From: an uncultured Capnocytophaga sp.
GTDB lineage: Bacteria > Bacteroidota > Bacteroidia > Flavobacteriales > Flavobacteriaceae
Length of the DNA stretch: 15,188 nt
Direction: 5' to 3'
NCBI GenBank assembly: GCA_915070235.1
Contig: CAJZFM010000020.1
Location: 1 to 15,188 of the forward strand
Position numbers and translations under genes: made by a program. Below, in pieces: positions 13,400 to 15,188 of the stretch. Each line of letters opens with the position of its first letter. Positions within the stretch are counted from its first letter, which is position 1. The notes under the pieces were generated by a model, which did not search any database, had not been told where the DNA came from, and saw only the letters and a program-made list of their open reading frames with translations.

Positions 13400-15187
13400 A
13401 TGATTCGACTTACACAAAATCAAATCCAGCAGAAAATTGAGTTTATAAATCAATATCTGCATGCGGAAAATGCCGCTACCGCCTCTCAGGTAGATGCTAA
13501 TGCGAATGTGACAAGCAAGAATATCGCTACCATGGAGGCAGAAATCAACAAGGATATTAATATCCAAATCAACCGCGAACTGGTACGTCGCAAGATTGCC
13601 GAGCTTTTCGGGGAGGAACTTGCTGGGGAATACATTCGCCAGATAGAGGCACATGAGATCTATGTGCATGATGAGACTTCTCTGAAGCCTTATTGCGTGT
13701 CTATCAGTATGTATCCTTTCCTCTTGGACGGGCTGATAAAGCTCGGAGGGGAGAGTCGTGCCCCTAAGCACTTGGAGAGCTTCTGTGGGGAGTTTGTCAA
13801 TCTGGTCTTTGCCATTAGCTCCCAGTTTGCAGGGGCTTTGGCTACGGTGGAGTTTCTGCTTTATTTTGACCACTTTGCGACCAAGGATTATGGAGAGGAC
13901 TATTTGGAAACACACTCCAAGGAGATAGAGAACCATCTTCAGCATGTGGTCTATGCCATTAACCAGCCTGCGGCAGCCCGTGGCTACCAGTCTGTTTTTT
14001 GGAATATCTCCCTCTATGATGAGCCTTACTTTGATAGCATGTTTGGTGAATTTGTTTTTCCTGATATGAGCCGCCCGAGCTATGATAGGCTCTTCAAGTT
14101 ACAACACTTCTTCCTCAAGTGGTTCAATGCCGAACGCCTTAAAGCGATCCTCACTTTTCCTGTGGTAACAGCAGCTATGCTTACGGCTAAGGGTAAGCCT
14201 GTGGATCAAGATTTTGCCAATATGTGCGCTGGGGAACTCAGCGAGGGTAACTCCTTCTTTGTCTATCAGTCCGAGAGTGCCGATAGCTTGGCTTCCTGCT
14301 GTCGCTTGCGCAATGAGATTTCCGACCATACCTTTAGCTATTCCTTAGGGGCAGGGGGCGTGGCCACGGGGTCTATCAATGTGATTACGCTAAATATGAA
14401 CCGCCTCATTCAGCAAAAACGCAACCTTGCCGAGGAGGTGCGCAAAATACATAAGTACCAAGTGGCGTTTCGCAAACTTATAGAGGAGTACAAAAACGCA
14501 GGACTGCTACCGGTCTATGATGCGGGCTTTATCTCCCTTGACAAGCAGTTCTTGACAATTGGTATTAATGGTATGGTGGAGGCCGCCGAATACTTAGATA
14601 TTGCCCCTACCAACAATGAACAGTATAAGGAGTTTGTTCGCCACCATCTCAAGATTATCTATGATGAAAACCGCAAGGCGCGTGAGATGTATGGTTATAT
14701 GTTCAATACCGAGTTTGTCCCTGCGGAAAACTTAGGGGTGAAGAATGCCCTTTGGGACAAGAAATCGGGCTTGTTCTCTCCACGTGAGTGCTATAATTCC
14801 TATTTCTATGCAGTGGAAGATGACCATATAAATGTCCTTGACAAGATTATCCTCCACGGCAAGGAGTTTATAGAGTACTTAGACGGAGGTTCCGCTCTAC
14901 ACCTCAATTTGGAAGAGACGCCCAACAAAGAGGGTTTCCTCAAGCTGCTCAATGCAACGGCTTTGGCAGGTTGTAACTATTTCTGTTTCAACATTCGTAT
15001 TACAATCTGTAATGAATGCAACCATATAGATAAGCGTACGCTCTTTGAGTGCCCTGAGTGCCACAGCGAGAATGTGGATCACGCCACTCGTGTGATTGGC
15101 TATCTAAAACGAGTGTCCTGCTTTAGTACCGCAAGGCAGAAGGAACACAAGCTCAGACACTACCACCTTTCTACAAGTAAAAGGTAA
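13400..15187 (+). CDS. nrdD: Anaerobic (class III) ribonucleoside-triphosphate reductase, without ATP-cone
   Basis: 595 residues, complete: the stop codon TAA is at 15185-15187, at the window's edge. The enzyme reduces ribonucleoside triphosphates to deoxy forms in the cytoplasm under anoxia. Visible landmarks: KPYCVSISMYPFL with Cys99 and SCCRLRNE with Cys300/Cys301 as candidate active-site cysteines, GAGGVATGSINVITLNM (317-333), a four-Cys zinc site (CNEC at 537-540, CPEC at 551-554), and the C-terminal glycyl-radical loop TRVIGYLKRVS with Gly567. E. coli NrdD has about 712 residues and an N-terminal ATP-cone that senses ATP/dATP; here the protein starts directly before the catalytic domain, and the heptad array upstream leaves no room for a longer start. 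Activated by NrdG, encoded just upstream and probably co-transcribed. I cannot assign the reductant subtype (formate or redoxin) safely. Confidence 0.93.
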   Translation: MIRLTQNQIQQKIEFINQYLHAENAATASQVDANANVTSKNIATMEAEINKDINIQINRELVRRKIAELFGEELAGEYIRQIEAHEIYVHDETSLKPYCVSISMYPFLLDGLIKLGGESRAPKHLESFCGEFVNLVFAISSQFAGALATVEFLLYFDHFATKDYGEDYLETHSKEIENHLQHVVYAINQPAAARGYQSVFWNISLYDEPYFDSMFGEFVFPDMSRPSYDRLFKLQHFFLKWFNAERLKAILTFPVVTAAMLTAKGKPVDQDFANMCAGELSEGNSFFVYQSESADSLASCCRLRNEISDHTFSYSLGAGGVATGSINVITLNMNRLIQQKRNLAEEVRKIHKYQVAFRKLIEEYKNAGLLPVYDAGFISLDKQFLTIGINGMVEAAEYLDIAPTNNEQYKEFVRHHLKIIYDENRKAREMYGYMFNTEFVPAENLGVKNALWDKKSGLFSPRECYNSYFYAVEDDHINVLDKIILHGKEFIEYLDGGSALHLNLEETPNKEGFLKLLNATALAGCNYFCFNIRITICNECNHIDKRTLFECPECHSENVDHATRVIGYLKRVSCFSTARQKEHKLRHYHLSTSKR

Positions 15188-15188
15188 A

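Noticed and set aside
13361..13945. 194-residue minus-strand open frame over the start of nrdD
   Set aside because: It lies antisense to well-conserved nrdD codons and runs into the heptad repeats; no family features.
1..15188. A defence, toxin-antitoxin or mobile-element system
   Set aside because: No nuclease, helicase, transposase, integrase or toxin motif was found in any of the convincing genes. The two small charged proteins do not match a toxin-antitoxin pair that I know.

Overview
The window looks like a piece of a Bacteroidota (class Flavobacteriia) chromosome. The evidence is a SusC/SusD outer-membrane pair, an S46 dipeptidyl peptidase, GSCFA and DUF4230 proteins, AT-rich intergenic DNA, and promoters of the Bacteroidota type (TTG, about 19-23 bases, then TAnnTTTG) instead of E. 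coli-type -35/-10 boxes. The mix of an S46 peptidase with a class III (oxygen-sensitive) ribonucleotide reductase fits an oral, facultatively anaerobic genus such as Capnocytophaga, but that genus is a guess. No tRNA, rRNA, CRISPR array, insertion sequence or phage gene was seen.

Layout. (1) 1-2970, plus strand: the C-terminal five-sixths of an S46 peptidase whose specificity residue points to the Asp/Glu-specific DPP11 type, then a polytopic membrane protein resembling DUF6688. Between them a long hairpin overlaps a good promoter. (2) 2976-7505, minus strand: an alpha/beta hydrolase and an NhaC-type antiporter (one operon). Next come a DUF4230 protein, an 82-residue protein and a 59-residue protein (a second operon with its own promoter), then a GSCFA-domain protein. 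(3) 7600-12402, minus strand: a susC-susD pair in one transcription unit with a strong promoter and a hairpin after susD, but with no glycosidase, sensor or regulator beside it. (4) 12403-12820: a gene-free divergent control region. (5) 12821-15187, plus strand: nrdG followed by nrdD, the activase and the catalytic subunit of anaerobic ribonucleotide reductase. NrdD has no N-terminal ATP-cone.

The genes fall into independent functions: peptide degradation, ion exchange, outer-membrane nutrient uptake and anaerobic dNTP synthesis. The clearest unexplained structure is the nrdG-nrdD intergenic region. It is almost wholly a 7-base-periodic array (fifteen consecutive degenerate heptads, 105 bases) that starts at the nrdG stop codon and switches strand polarity in the middle. 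Apart from that array and several promoter/terminator overlaps, this is mostly an ordinary housekeeping and nutrient-uptake region. I did not find a convincing new multi-gene system.
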